A DNA stretch of 64,000 bases, taken from positions 1-64,000 of the forward strand of contig NZ_VOHA01000017.1 in assembly GCF_007859315.1 (NCBI RefSeq), written 5' to 3'. The position numbers were made by a program, and so were the translations under genes. Source of the DNA: Reyranella sp. CPCC 100927. GTDB lineage: Bacteria; Pseudomonadota; Alphaproteobacteria; Reyranellales; Reyranellaceae. Below the pieces are notes generated by a model that saw nothing but the letters and a program-made list of their open reading frames with translations, was not told where the DNA came from and ran no database searches. Shown here in pieces: positions 9,238 to 16,817 of this stretch (within the stretch, counting starts at the first letter, position 1; each line of letters opens with the position of its first letter).

Positions 9238-9633
9238 TCATCGCGCCGCACGCGTGGCGTAGCGCAGCGCCACGACGATCGCCAGCACCACCAGCGCCGC
9301 GACGTCGATCCATGCCACGCGATCGATCTGTGCCGTCGTTGGCGCGTGCGCGCGCCATAGAATGATGAACGACAGCTTGCTGGCAACGGCCGCCACGATC
9401 AGTGGCAACCGCACGTCTGCCTGCGCCGCTGCCCACAACAGACCGGCGCCGACCAGCGCCAGCAGCACGGCGCGATGGCGCATCAGCAGCGCCAGGCTGT
9501 CGCCGGCGATGTCGATGCCATAGAGCTGATGCAGACGGGCCGTGCCCAGCACACCCAGCAAGGGCAGCAGATTCACCAGTCCGACAATGACGAGCAGTGC
9601 CTGCGCAAGACGTTCCATGACGAGTGGGCTCAT
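9238..9633 (-). CDS. Small four-helix integral membrane protein
   Basis: 131 residues with four hydrophobic segments: ALLVIVGLVNLLPLLGVLG, AVLLALVGAGLLWAAA, LPLIVAAVASKLSFIILW and IDVAALVVLAIVVALRY. A loop HQLYGIDIAGDSLALLMRH separates helices one and two. Start at ATG 9633 is supported by GGGAGGTG 5 bases upstream. I do not recognise a characterised family and assign no function. It ends convergently with fumA, 21 bases from its stop. Confidence 0.8.
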   Translation of the reverse strand: MSPLVMERLAQALLVIVGLVNLLPLLGVLGTARLHQLYGIDIAGDSLALLMRHRAVLLALVGAGLLWAAAQADVRLPLIVAAVASKLSFIILWRAHAPTTAQIDRVAWIDVAALVVLAIVVALRYATRAAR

Positions 9634-9705
9634 ATGCCACCTCCCGGTGCACCTTGACGGGCGGTATCCACGGTGGACAACTACCCAGGAGGTAAAGGCG
9701 GTGCG

Positions 9706-10119
9706 ATGTCCGACTTCGTCGATTACGTGCGCGACCAGCTGCGCGACATCGGACCGTTCACCGTGCGTGCGATGTTCGGCGGCCATGGCCTCTACTGGCG
9801 CGGCTTGTTCTTCGGCCTGATCGCCGCCGACACGCTCTATCTGCGCACCGACGCGCGCAATCGCGACGACTACGTCGCGCGCGGCCTGTCGCCGTTCAAG
9901 CCGTGGGAGGACCGCAGCGTCACCCTGAAGGCCTACTATCCGGTACCGGAAGACGTCCTGGAGGATCCCGACACGGCGGGCGCCTGGGCGCGCGCGGCCA
10001 TCGACGCGGCACAGGCCGCCGGTCCGCCGCCGTCAACCGCGCGGCGAACCACTCTGCGGCAGAGCGACGAGGCAGCGCCACGCCGCGGCCGCACGCCGCG
10101 ACCGAGTGCCAAGCGGTGA
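9706..10119 (+). CDS. TfoX N-terminal domain protein
   Basis: 137 residues. The first 95 or so match the TfoX/Sxy N-terminal domain (FVDYVRDQLRDIGPFTVRAMFGG, FGLIAADTLYLRTD, SPFKPW, KAYYPVPEDVLED). In enterobacteria and Vibrio this domain occurs in competence regulators; in alphaproteobacteria the single-domain form has no settled role. The tail is basic and disordered. ATG 9706 fits the domain start; an in-frame ATG at 9673 is the alternative, with AGGAGGT lying between the two. The stop overlaps the next gene by 4 bases, suggesting translational coupling. Confidence 0.85.
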   Translation: MSDFVDYVRDQLRDIGPFTVRAMFGGHGLYWRGLFFGLIAADTLYLRTDARNRDDYVARGLSPFKPWEDRSVTLKAYYPVPEDVLEDPDTAGAWARAAIDAAQAAGPPPSTARRTTLRQSDEAAPRRGRTPRPSAKR

Positions 10120-10907
10120 TCGCGCGCCGCCGCCTGTTGCAGGCGACGGCGGCGGCGGCCACCGCCATGACCGTTCGCCGCGCGATCGCTCGACCGCGCC
10201 CGCGCACCTACGTGCTCATCCATGGTGCCTGGCATGGCGGCTGGTGCTGGCAGAAGGTCGCGCCGCGCCTGACCGCGGCGGGCCACCGCGTGCTGGCGCC
10301 GTCGCTGCCGGGCCTGGCCGAACGCGCTCACCTGCTATCGGCCCGGATCGACCTCGACGCCCACATCGACGACGTCGTTGGCCTGCTCGATCGCGACGAT
10401 CTGCGCGACGTCGTGCTGGTTGGTCACAGCTACGGCGGGTTGGTGATCACCGGCGTCGCTGACCGCGCCACGGCGCGCGTGGCGCACCTGGTTTATCTCG
10501 ATGCCGTGATCGTCAACGATGGCGAAGCCTGGAGCGCGACGCACAGCGCCGCACTCGTGGCGCTGTGGGCCCAGCGCGCCGCGCCGTCGGGTGGGCTCAG
10601 CGTGCCGCCGATCGAGGCGGCTGCCTTCGGCATCCGCACCGCTGCCGATCGCGCCTGGGTCAATCGCCACCTCACGCCACATCCCTATCGCACCTACACC
10701 CAGCCCTTGCGGCTGGCGCGCCCACCAGGCGCCGGCCTACGCAAGACGCATATCGCCTGCCGTGGTCCCGGCGCTCTGTCGGCAGCGGCCCGGCGCGTGC
10801 GCATCGATGCCGCCGACGGCTGGCAGGTCCGCACGCTCGATGCCGCGCACGACGCCATGGTCACCGCACCGGCAGCGCTGGCCGACCTGCTGCTGGCGCT
10901 GGGGTAA
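10116..10907 (+). CDS. Alpha/beta hydrolase, possibly exported
   Basis: Serine esterase-like protein of 263 residues. The N-terminus MIARRRLLQATAAAATAM resembles a signal or Tat-type sequence. The core begins TYVLIHGAWHGGWCW (oxyanion region), and the nucleophile elbow is GHSYGG. A His near the end (DAAHDAM) is in the catalytic position. The HGAWHGGWCW motif is common in plant methylesterase-like and bacterial EstC-like enzymes, so a small ester substrate is plausible but unproven. GTG 10116 overlaps the TfoX-like stop by 4 bases. Confidence 0.85.
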   Translation: MIARRRLLQATAAAATAMTVRRAIARPRPRTYVLIHGAWHGGWCWQKVAPRLTAAGHRVLAPSLPGLAERAHLLSARIDLDAHIDDVVGLLDRDDLRDVVLVGHSYGGLVITGVADRATARVAHLVYLDAVIVNDGEAWSATHSAALVALWAQRAAPSGGLSVPPIEAAAFGIRTAADRAWVNRHLTPHPYRTYTQPLRLARPPGAGLRKTHIACRGPGALSAAARRVRIDAADGWQVRTLDAAHDAMVTAPAALADLLLALG

Positions 10908-10947
10908 CGTCCCTTGCGCAACCCCCGCCGCGCGGGGAAGATGCGCC

Positions 10948-11625
10948 ATGAACCTCGCCAAGCAGCACATTGACGTCGGCCTGTTCAGCAATCGGCGCGA
11001 GGCCCAGCTCGCCTTCTGGCAGGACACGGTCGGCCTGCCCTACGACCATCTCGGCAAGCTGGGCGGCGGCATGCAGCAGCACCGCCACCACATGAACGGC
11101 TCGATCCTCAAGATGAACCACGCGCGCGATCCGCTGCCGGCGGCGCCGCCCTCGGCCATCACCGAGTTGCTGATCGCGCGCGACGGCATCGACCGACCGC
11201 ATCATCTCATCGATCCCGACGGCAACCGGACCACCCTGGTCCACGCCGGCTGCGAGGGCGTGACCGGCATCGGCGTGGTGCTGACGGTCAACGACCGCGA
11301 AGCGACGGACCACTTCTATCGCCACGTGATGCAGTTCGAGTCGCCGCGCGACGGTGTCTATCGCTGCGGCGACTCGCTGTTGATCGTGGCGGCGCAGGGC
11401 AAGGTCGAGCGCTGCGACGAGTGGCGGGCGCCGGGCTTCCGCTACATCACCGTGCAGGTGTGGGATTGCCTGGCCGAGCACGACGGCATCCTGGCGCGCG
11501 GCGGCACCGAGGGTCGCGCGCCCATCGTGCTGGGCGACACCGTGCGCTATTCCTTCGTGCGCGATCCCGATGGCACCTTCATCGAGATCTCGCAGCGCGC
11601 CTCGCTCACCGGCGGCACGCTGTGA
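10948..11625 (+). CDS. Two-domain VOC (glyoxalase/extradiol-type) protein
   Basis: 225 residues with two vicinal-oxygen-chelate modules. The first includes HIDVGLFSNRREAQLAFWQDTVGLPYDHLGK divided over beta-alpha-beta units; the second includes GIGVVLTVNDREATDHFYRHV and ends RYSFVRDPDGTFIEI. Candidate metal ligands are early His and Glu in each module, but the set is not clear, so catalysis cannot be asserted. ATG 10948 lies 40 bases after the hydrolase stop, likely the same operon. A family A palindrome follows the stop. Confidence 0.85.
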   Translation: MNLAKQHIDVGLFSNRREAQLAFWQDTVGLPYDHLGKLGGGMQQHRHHMNGSILKMNHARDPLPAAPPSAITELLIARDGIDRPHHLIDPDGNRTTLVHAGCEGVTGIGVVLTVNDREATDHFYRHVMQFESPRDGVYRCGDSLLIVAAQGKVERCDEWRAPGFRYITVQVWDCLAEHDGILARGGTEGRAPIVLGDTVRYSFVRDPDGTFIEISQRASLTGGTL

Positions 11626-11632
11626 TTCCACG

Positions 11633-11715
11633 CTGTCATCCCGAGCGCAGCGAGGGATCTTTTGAAGATGGCGTGTGGTGCATCAAAAGATCCCTCGCTG
11701 CGCTCGGGATGACAG
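11633..11715. repeat. Intergenic inverted repeat, family A copy 2
   Basis: Arms CTGTCATCCCGAGCGCAGCG and CGCTGCGCTCGGGATGACAG pair perfectly, extended by AGGGATCTTTTGA/TCAAAAGATCCCT. Located between the convergent VOC and lipoprotein genes, 8 bases after one stop and 13 before the other, as expected for a shared bidirectional terminator. Confidence 0.88.
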
Positions 11716-11728
11716 CTCGTCAGACGTT

Positions 11729-12079
11729 CTAGATCCGCGCGCCCGTCACACGCCAGGATTCGACACGGTCGTTGACGAACTCGACGGCCACCGGCCCGCG
11801 CGGACCCGACCAGGCGCGGTAGCGCGAGTCCTTCGGCTTGCCGTCCGGCGGCGACGTCGTCATGCCGCGGCAGCCGGTCAGTTGGGCAACCTCGTCATTC
11901 GTCATGCCGCGCCGCAGCTGCGCGTACGTATTGTCATCGAAGCCGCAGCCGCCCACCCAGGCACAACTGGACAGGACCGTACCGCCCGCGATGAGGATCA
12001 TTGCGCCTGCCACAGCCCGTACCCCGATGCCCTTGCCGTGTCGACCGAGCGCCGCTCCGGCAGAACGCAAATTTGACAT
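11729..12079 (-). CDS. BamE-like small lipoprotein
   Basis: 116 residues. A hydrophobic signal (VAGAMILIAGGTVL) ends in a lipobox-like LSSC, so the mature protein is probably lipid-modified at that Cys. The mature part has YAQLRRGMTNDEVAQLTG, the short helix-strand pattern of the BamE/SmpA/OmlA fold, then RYRAWSGPRGPVAVEFVNDRVESW, a matching two-strand unit. ATG 12079 has AGGTGA 5 bases upstream. The assignment rests on pattern, not on a strong signature. Envelope location is likely; a role in outer-membrane assembly is possible but not shown. Confidence 0.65.
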   Translation of the reverse strand: MSNLRSAGAALGRHGKGIGVRAVAGAMILIAGGTVLSSCAWVGGCGFDDNTYAQLRRGMTNDEVAQLTGCRGMTTSPPDGKPKDSRYRAWSGPRGPVAVEFVNDRVESWRVTGARI

Positions 12080-12137
12080 ATCGCTCACCTATTTTACCGC
12101 CATTGATCGCGACGAGCACCTGGGAGATTGCAGGGCA

Positions 12138-13091
12138 ATGACGCCTTTCCAGAGAGTTTCGGACCGGAGTCTGACACGTATTCTCCCCGGCTTCACCGCG
12201 GCATGGAAGATGGTACGGCGCCTGGCGGAAGTCTGCGCGCTGCTGGTGTTCGGTCTGGCCGCGACGAGTGCCGGCGCACGGGCGCAAACGCCTGAGGTCA
12301 TCTGGTCGGGAACCAGCGCCGGCTTCGACGTGCAGTGGACCGACAGCGACATCACGGTCCGCCGCGGCCAACAGCCCGTCTTCTCGGCGCGCGCCTGGGC
12401 GGAAGCTGGCCTCGCCCATTTCATCGCCGTCAACCGTGCCGCCGGCCGCGCGCAGCCACCGGACTGCACCCTGCTGCGCAGCATCCGCCTGCTCGCGGTG
12501 GTGGGTCCGATGATGAGCCTGGAGGACCAGTTCGAAATCAACTGCCGCCGCGAGGCGCATCCCGGCGGCATGGTCCGGCTGATCACCGTCAACCTGGCCG
12601 CGACGGGATCGCTGGCGCAGGCGGGGCCAGACGCCATCGGCCGCGTCGACACGCGCCAACCCGGACGCGCGGTGTTGCTGAGTGATCTGTTTTCCGAGGC
12701 CAGTATTCTGCCGGCGCTGGCGGGCGCGCCGCCGCTGCGCGACGTGCTGCGCCGCGCGAAGCGCGAGCCGGCAACGCTGCCGGCGCTGATCGACGCCGTC
12801 GCCCACGCCATGAGCGCGGGCGACGGGTGCTACACCGTTCCGCCCGATCTGCTGGCCAGCTTCGCATTCCATCGGCTGGATGCAGACCGCGTCGTCATGC
12901 GCCTGGGCCTGCCCGGCGGCGGACCCTGCCGCCTGAACCTGACCACGGCTGATGTGTCGTTCGCAGCGCCCGAGACGTTGGCATCCGCGCTACGCAAGGC
13001 CGCCGATCGGCAGGAAGGCTTCCTGCGCGACCAGGCCGCGCCTGGCCGCAGCGCCGTGATCGAACTGCGTTCCGGTCACGGCGGCCGCTGA
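12138..13091 (+). CDS. Secreted protein of unknown function
   Basis: About 317 residues from ATG 12138, or 293 from ATG 12210. The second start gives a compact signal peptide, MVRRLAEVCALLVFGLAATSAGARAQ, written here in parts: basic MVRR, hydrophobic ALLVFGLAATSAG, cleavage-like ARAQ. The mature region contains three or four Cys (PDCTLL, INCRRE, GDGCYTV, GPCRLNL) that could form disulfides in the periplasm. No domain recognised. It diverges from the lipoprotein gene across about 60 bases, so the two may share a control region. Confidence 0.7.
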   Translation: MTPFQRVSDRSLTRILPGFTAAWKMVRRLAEVCALLVFGLAATSAGARAQTPEVIWSGTSAGFDVQWTDSDITVRRGQQPVFSARAWAEAGLAHFIAVNRAAGRAQPPDCTLLRSIRLLAVVGPMMSLEDQFEINCRREAHPGGMVRLITVNLAATGSLAQAGPDAIGRVDTRQPGRAVLLSDLFSEASILPALAGAPPLRDVLRRAKREPATLPALIDAVAHAMSAGDGCYTVPPDLLASFAFHRLDADRVVMRLGLPGGGPCRLNLTTADVSFAAPETLASALRKAADRQEGFLRDQAAPGRSAVIELRSGHGGR

Positions 13092-13117
13092 GCCCCGAAG
13101 CGCGGGTCTCGCGTTGT

Positions 13118-13822
13118 CTATGACCGCTTGGGGATATCGAGGCCGCGTTGCACGGCCGGCCGCGCCAGGCCGCGCTCCAGCCACACGGGAACGTGCTTGA
13201 GGGTATCGTACGCCACCAGCTCGCGCGCGCCATAGAAGCCGACTAGGTTGCGCACCCAGCCCAGCAGGGAGATGTCGGCGATCGTGTAATCGTCGCCCAT
13301 GATCCACGACCGGCCGTCCAGCCGCGTCTCCAGCACGCCCAGCAGCCGCTTGGACTCGTCGCGGTAGCGCTCGAGCGGCCGCTTGTCCTCGATCTCGCGG
13401 CCGGCGAATTTGTGGAAGTAGCCGACCTGGCCGAACATCGGCCCGACCGCGGCCATCTGGAAGAACACCCACTGCAGGGTCTCGTAGCGGCGCGCCGGAT
13501 CGTTCGGCATGAGCTTGCCGGTCTTGTCGGCAAGGTAGACCAGGATCGCACCCGACTCGAAAAGGCCCAGCGGCTTGCCGCCCGGCCCGTCGGGATCGAC
13601 GATGGCGGGGATCTTGCCGTTGGGATTGAGCGACAGGAATTCCGGCGTCCAGCTCTCGTTCTTGGTGATGTCGACCAGGTGCGGCTCGTAGGGCAGCCCG
13701 ATCTCCTCCAGCATGATGGATACCTTCACGCCGTTGGGCGTCGGCAGGGAATAGAGCTGAAGGCGATCGGGATGCGCCGCGGGCCAGCGCTGGGTGATCG
13801 CAAATGCGGAGAGATCGGCCAT
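13118..13822 (-). CDS. Glutathione S-transferase family protein (YghU/YfcG-like)
   Basis: 234 residues. The N-terminal thioredoxin-like part carries LYSLPTPNGVKVSIMLEE with the TPNG motif of the disulfide-reductase GST group, NPNGKIPAIVDPDGP and the glutathione-binding LFESGAILVYLADKTGK. The helical C-terminal domain contains GDDYTIADISLLGW (N-capping box). Family knowledge suggests a glutathione-dependent disulfide-bond reductase in the cytosol. Start ATG 13822 is preceded by GGAG. It ends convergently with the preceding secreted-protein gene. Confidence 0.9.
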   Translation of the reverse strand: MADLSAFAITQRWPAAHPDRLQLYSLPTPNGVKVSIMLEEIGLPYEPHLVDITKNESWTPEFLSLNPNGKIPAIVDPDGPGGKPLGLFESGAILVYLADKTGKLMPNDPARRYETLQWVFFQMAAVGPMFGQVGYFHKFAGREIEDKRPLERYRDESKRLLGVLETRLDGRSWIMGDDYTIADISLLGWVRNLVGFYGARELVAYDTLKHVPVWLERGLARPAVQRGLDIPKRS

Positions 13823-13951
13823 GAAAAGGCTCCGGGATCGCTGAGGGAACGTGCGGCGCGATCTATAGCCCGGTTCGCCAGCCGTCACCATCCTGCGGGC
13901 AGGTTGTCTCCTGGCACCCGCGCGATCCCTTGCATTGCCGGGGACAACGCC

Positions 13952-14161
13952 TCATGCATCGTCATCGGTGGCAACAGGCGCCGGCGGCAGCGCAGGCCTC
14001 TGCCGTCCCGGCGGCAGAACCGTGTTGACGAACGCGACGACCGCAGCCATGTCGTCGCACGCCTGCGTGTGCACCCCATCGACAGTCACCACGAAACCAC
14101 CATCGGTCTGCCGGATGTCGAGGGCGCGGCCTGGTGTCTGGCCCCCCGGTATCTGGTCCAT
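13952..14161 (-). CDS. Tiny orphan protein, paralogue of the one at 16496
   Basis: 69 residues from ATG 14161, with GGAG about 7 bases upstream. The core LDIRQTDGGFVVTVDG is followed by QACDDMAAVVAFVNTVL. The same pattern recurs in the protein at 16496: [LI][ND]I-x5-[FY]VVT[VI]DG-x3-Q-x-C-x-D-x3-VVA-x-V-[ND]-x-VL. It looks like two or three strands and a helix. One conserved Cys and several Asp are shared. Function unknown. Confidence 0.65.
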   Translation of the reverse strand: MDQIPGGQTPGRALDIRQTDGGFVVTVDGVHTQACDDMAAVVAFVNTVLPPGRQRPALPPAPVATDDDA

Positions 14162-14343
14162 GGTGCCGCTCCGCCTGACGCTGCCGACCCTGCGACGCGC
14201 CTGTTCCATCGGTATTCCCCAACATTCAGGATGCGCCAACGCGCTTGTGCCGTTCAGGCTGGTCACCGCCGGCTTTCCTCGAAAATGGCCCAAAGCACCA
14301 CGCCTGTCGTCAGCCATCTGAACGATGCGCCGTGACCATCGTC

Positions 14344-15312
14344 ATGAATTCGCCACGCTCGCTTCATTGGTGGCGTGACGGTGCCCGCGCAGCACGGAGA
14401 TTCATCGCGGTGAACATTTCCATCGTCCTGCCCAGCCTCGTTCTGCTGGCCACGCCGTTCACCGCCGGGCTCCTGCACCGGCCGTTCATCGTCATCGCTC
14501 CCTTGGCCATCGTGTTCAGCGGCGCGTTCATCGCCGGCAAATCGGGCGCCTGGCGACTGGCGCTGGCCCGCAAACCGGTTGCAGCCATCGCCCTGGATCT
14601 GCTGGTCACCCTGATCGTCCAGGCGATCCTGACCGCGGTACTCTATGCCATCGGCTACGGGATTGCGGCCCTTGTCGCCGGCGCCACGCCACCGGCCGGT
14701 GTCGACGCTACCGATGCCGCCCTCGTGAGCGTGGCCGTCGTCGCCGCGGTGCTCGGCGGTTTCTTCAAGATGAAAGCCGACGGTATCGCCGCTGCTGCCA
14801 CGCCCGCCGGGGACGCTGGCGACGGCCCGGACGCATCCGGCATCGGCGACGGCGATCCCTACGCGCCGCTGATCGTCGAGACCGTCGAGCTGGGCGCCGA
14901 CACCATCGTGATGCCGGTTCGCATCTTCGCGCTTGCCCGGAAGTTCGCCGATATGCCCGATCCGGCGGAAACGATCCGGGTCCTGCAGGCGACGGCATTC
15001 GATGACGACAGCATGTTCGTGCGCCGCATGGCGTATACGGCGCTGCGTTTCATCGGCCGCTCCGATGTCGCGACGGTCGATGTGCCCGCCTTGATCCTGC
15101 GGGGTCTCGATGACCCGCATCCCTGGGTCCGCTACGATGCCGTATGGGCCGGTGATGTCGCCGGCCTGCGCGACGAGACGTTCCAGGCCAGGCTGGCGGC
15201 GCTGGCGGGCGATGCCGATCCGGCCGATACCGCCGCGGTGCCGGCCAGCGACGCCGCGGCGCAGTTGCGGATGCGCGCCGCCAGGACGCTCGCCAAGCTC
15301 AAGGCCGGATGA
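14344..15312 (+). CDS. Membrane protein with C-terminal HEAT-like repeats
   Basis: 322 residues. N-terminal part has about four transmembrane helices (IVLPSLVLLATPFTAGLL, FIVIAPLAIVFSGAFIAG, AIALDLLVTLIVQAILTAVL, ALVSVAVVAAVLGGFF). After a Gly/Ala/Asp-rich linker, the cytosolic C-terminal half contains helical repeats such as MFVRRMAYTALRFIG, HPWVRYDAVWAGDV and LRMRAARTLAKL, the pattern of HEAT/PBS-lyase repeats used for protein contacts. The start may instead be GTG 14332. I do not recognise a named family. Ends 17 bases from the stop of the convergent ogt gene. Confidence 0.7.
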   Translation: MNSPRSLHWWRDGARAARRFIAVNISIVLPSLVLLATPFTAGLLHRPFIVIAPLAIVFSGAFIAGKSGAWRLALARKPVAAIALDLLVTLIVQAILTAVLYAIGYGIAALVAGATPPAGVDATDAALVSVAVVAAVLGGFFKMKADGIAAAATPAGDAGDGPDASGIGDGDPYAPLIVETVELGADTIVMPVRIFALARKFADMPDPAETIRVLQATAFDDDSMFVRRMAYTALRFIGRSDVATVDVPALILRGLDDPHPWVRYDAVWAGDVAGLRDETFQARLAALAGDADPADTAAVPASDAAAQLRMRAARTLAKLKAG

Positions 15313-15329
15313 CCGCAGCGACGCGCCGA

Positions 15330-15893
15330 TCAGAAATCGAAAGCGCGCTGCGCCGGCGGCGGCGGCGCGAGATGAACGCCCTCCAGTTCGAGCATCTTCA
15401 TCTTGGTCGCCGCGCCGCCCGGCGCGGAGAACCCGCCGATCTTGCCGCCGGCCGCCAGGACCCGGTGGCACGGGATGATCAGCGGCACCGGGTTGTGCGC
15501 CATGGCCTGGCCGACATCGCGCGCGACCTCGGGCCCGGCACCGAGTTCCTTGGTCAGGGCGCCATAGGTGGTGGTGTGACCCCAGCCGACCCGGCGCGCC
15601 GCGGCATAGATCTGCGCGAAGAACGCATCCTGGCCGTCGAGATCAAGCGTGACGTCGGCAAAATCCGTCACCGCGCCCGCGAAGTAGCGCTTCACGGCGA
15701 CCACCACGTCGGCCACCATCGGCGGCGGCGTGCCGGGCTCGGCGTCCGGCGCCCGCCGGCGCACGGCGCGTTCGGTCGCTTCGGCGGTCTTGTCCGGCAG
15801 CCGCAGCGACGTGATGCCCGCCTCGCTCCAGGCGATGCCGCAAAAGCCCAGCGCCGTTTCGAAGACGGTGTAGCGCTGCGTATTCCTGTCCAT
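15330..15893 (-). CDS. ogt: Methylated-DNA--[protein]-cysteine S-methyltransferase
   Basis: Suicide repair protein that removes O6-alkyl groups from guanine by transfer to its own Cys. The active-site motif IIPCHRVLAAGGKIGGFS is intact, and the Arg/Tyr-bearing DNA-reading helix precedes it (TTTYGALTKELG). ATG 15893 gives 187 residues with AAAGG upstream. There is no AdaA-type metal-binding domain, so it fits the stand-alone Ogt/MGMT class. The first 75 residues are the usual poorly conserved N-terminal domain. Confidence 0.94.
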   Translation of the reverse strand: MDRNTQRYTVFETALGFCGIAWSEAGITSLRLPDKTAEATERAVRRRAPDAEPGTPPPMVADVVVAVKRYFAGAVTDFADVTLDLDGQDAFFAQIYAAARRVGWGHTTTYGALTKELGAGPEVARDVGQAMAHNPVPLIIPCHRVLAAGGKIGGFSAPGGAATKMKMLELEGVHLAPPPPAQRAFDF

Positions 15894-16015
15894 GGCACGG
15901 CCTTTCGCTTCGGGCCCGACGCATAAATCGTAACGCCGGCGCATCGATTCAAGCCGGCTGCGGCCGCGCCGGCGGCGGCCTATGATCGGACCGTCGCTGT
16001 CGTTGGGGGGGCCGC

Positions 16016-16390
16016 ATGAAGGACCTGATCCCGTATCACGGTTTGCCGGCCGCCGTCGAAGACGCCCTCGCCGCGCTTGAGGCCGCGCCGCAATTTGACG
16101 GCCATGACGCACATTATCGGACGCTCCTGCAGGAGCGTGATCGCCGCATCACCGCGTTCCTGCTGCCGGTCCTGCCGGCGGCTGCCCTGGGCCTGCTGCT
16201 GATCTGGGCCATCCAGTTCGTCGGATGGCTGCCCGACAGTGCGCCGTGGGCGTATGCGTTCGGTCCGATCCTGTTTGTCGGGCTCGTCATGGCCGTGGTC
16301 CGGCCCAATGCCGCCCGCGACGATGCCAGGATCGGCACCGTGATCCGGAAGTGGCGCAAGGCTGCCCGGGCGCAGGGCATCACCCGTTAA
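16016..16390 (+). CDS. Small membrane protein with two transmembrane helices
   Basis: 124 residues. A soluble N-terminal part (about 45 residues) is followed by helices FLLPVLPAAALGLLLIWAIQFVGW and WAYAFGPILFVGLVMAVV, then a basic tail (RKWRKAARAQ). A G-rich run (TGGGGGGGCCGC) lies just before ATG 16016 and could serve as a weak ribosome-binding site. No family recognised; topology with both ends inside is expected from the charge pattern. Confidence 0.65.
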   Translation: MKDLIPYHGLPAAVEDALAALEAAPQFDGHDAHYRTLLQERDRRITAFLLPVLPAAALGLLLIWAIQFVGWLPDSAPWAYAFGPILFVGLVMAVVRPNAARDDARIGTVIRKWRKAARAQGITR

Positions 16391-16495
16391 CACTGCAGAT
16401 CGGACGCGATGTCCCCAGGCTGCGATCCGCCGGCAACGTTTCCGGTCGTGATGCGTTCATCGTCGTGCCGCAGGCACCTGCACGAACGGACTCCC

Positions 16496-16693
16496 ATGCC
16501 GACTTCCGGTCATCGCCTGAACATCGAGCGCTACGACGATCAGTACGTCGTGACCATCGACGGCAGTCGCCGACAGGTCTGCGGCGATATCCAAAGCGTC
16601 GTCGCGCTCGTCGACGCCGTGTTGCGTGGCACCGAACCGCAAGGCTCGGCCGAGCCGGTGAGGAACGGTCACACGCGGGACGGCCACGGCTGA
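16496..16693 (+). CDS. Tiny orphan protein, paralogue of the one at 13952
   Basis: 65 residues from ATG 16496. LNIERYDDQYVVTIDG is followed by RQVCGDIQSVVALVDAVL, which aligns without gaps to the core of the protein at 13952. The tails differ, this one being polar (RNGHTRDGHG). Similarity in the same residues and spacing with different DNA argues that both are real genes. Function unknown; no strong ribosome-binding site is seen. Confidence 0.65.
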   Translation: MPTSGHRLNIERYDDQYVVTIDGSRRQVCGDIQSVVALVDAVLRGTEPQGSAEPVRNGHTRDGHG

Positions 16694-16817
16694 CAGGCTT
16701 CCGGATTCAGCACGGCTTGCTGATCTGTGCTTGGCCTGACCGTGTCGCGCCGCATCGACGCCGACAGGCCCGAAACGCGTGGGATCCCGTTCGCGGCCGC
16801 AACCGTCAGCGGCACTA

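Noticed and set aside
9903-10115. N-terminal extension of the alpha/beta hydrolase frame
   Set aside because: It overlaps the TfoX-like gene in another frame and has shadow composition; GTG 10116 is the better start.
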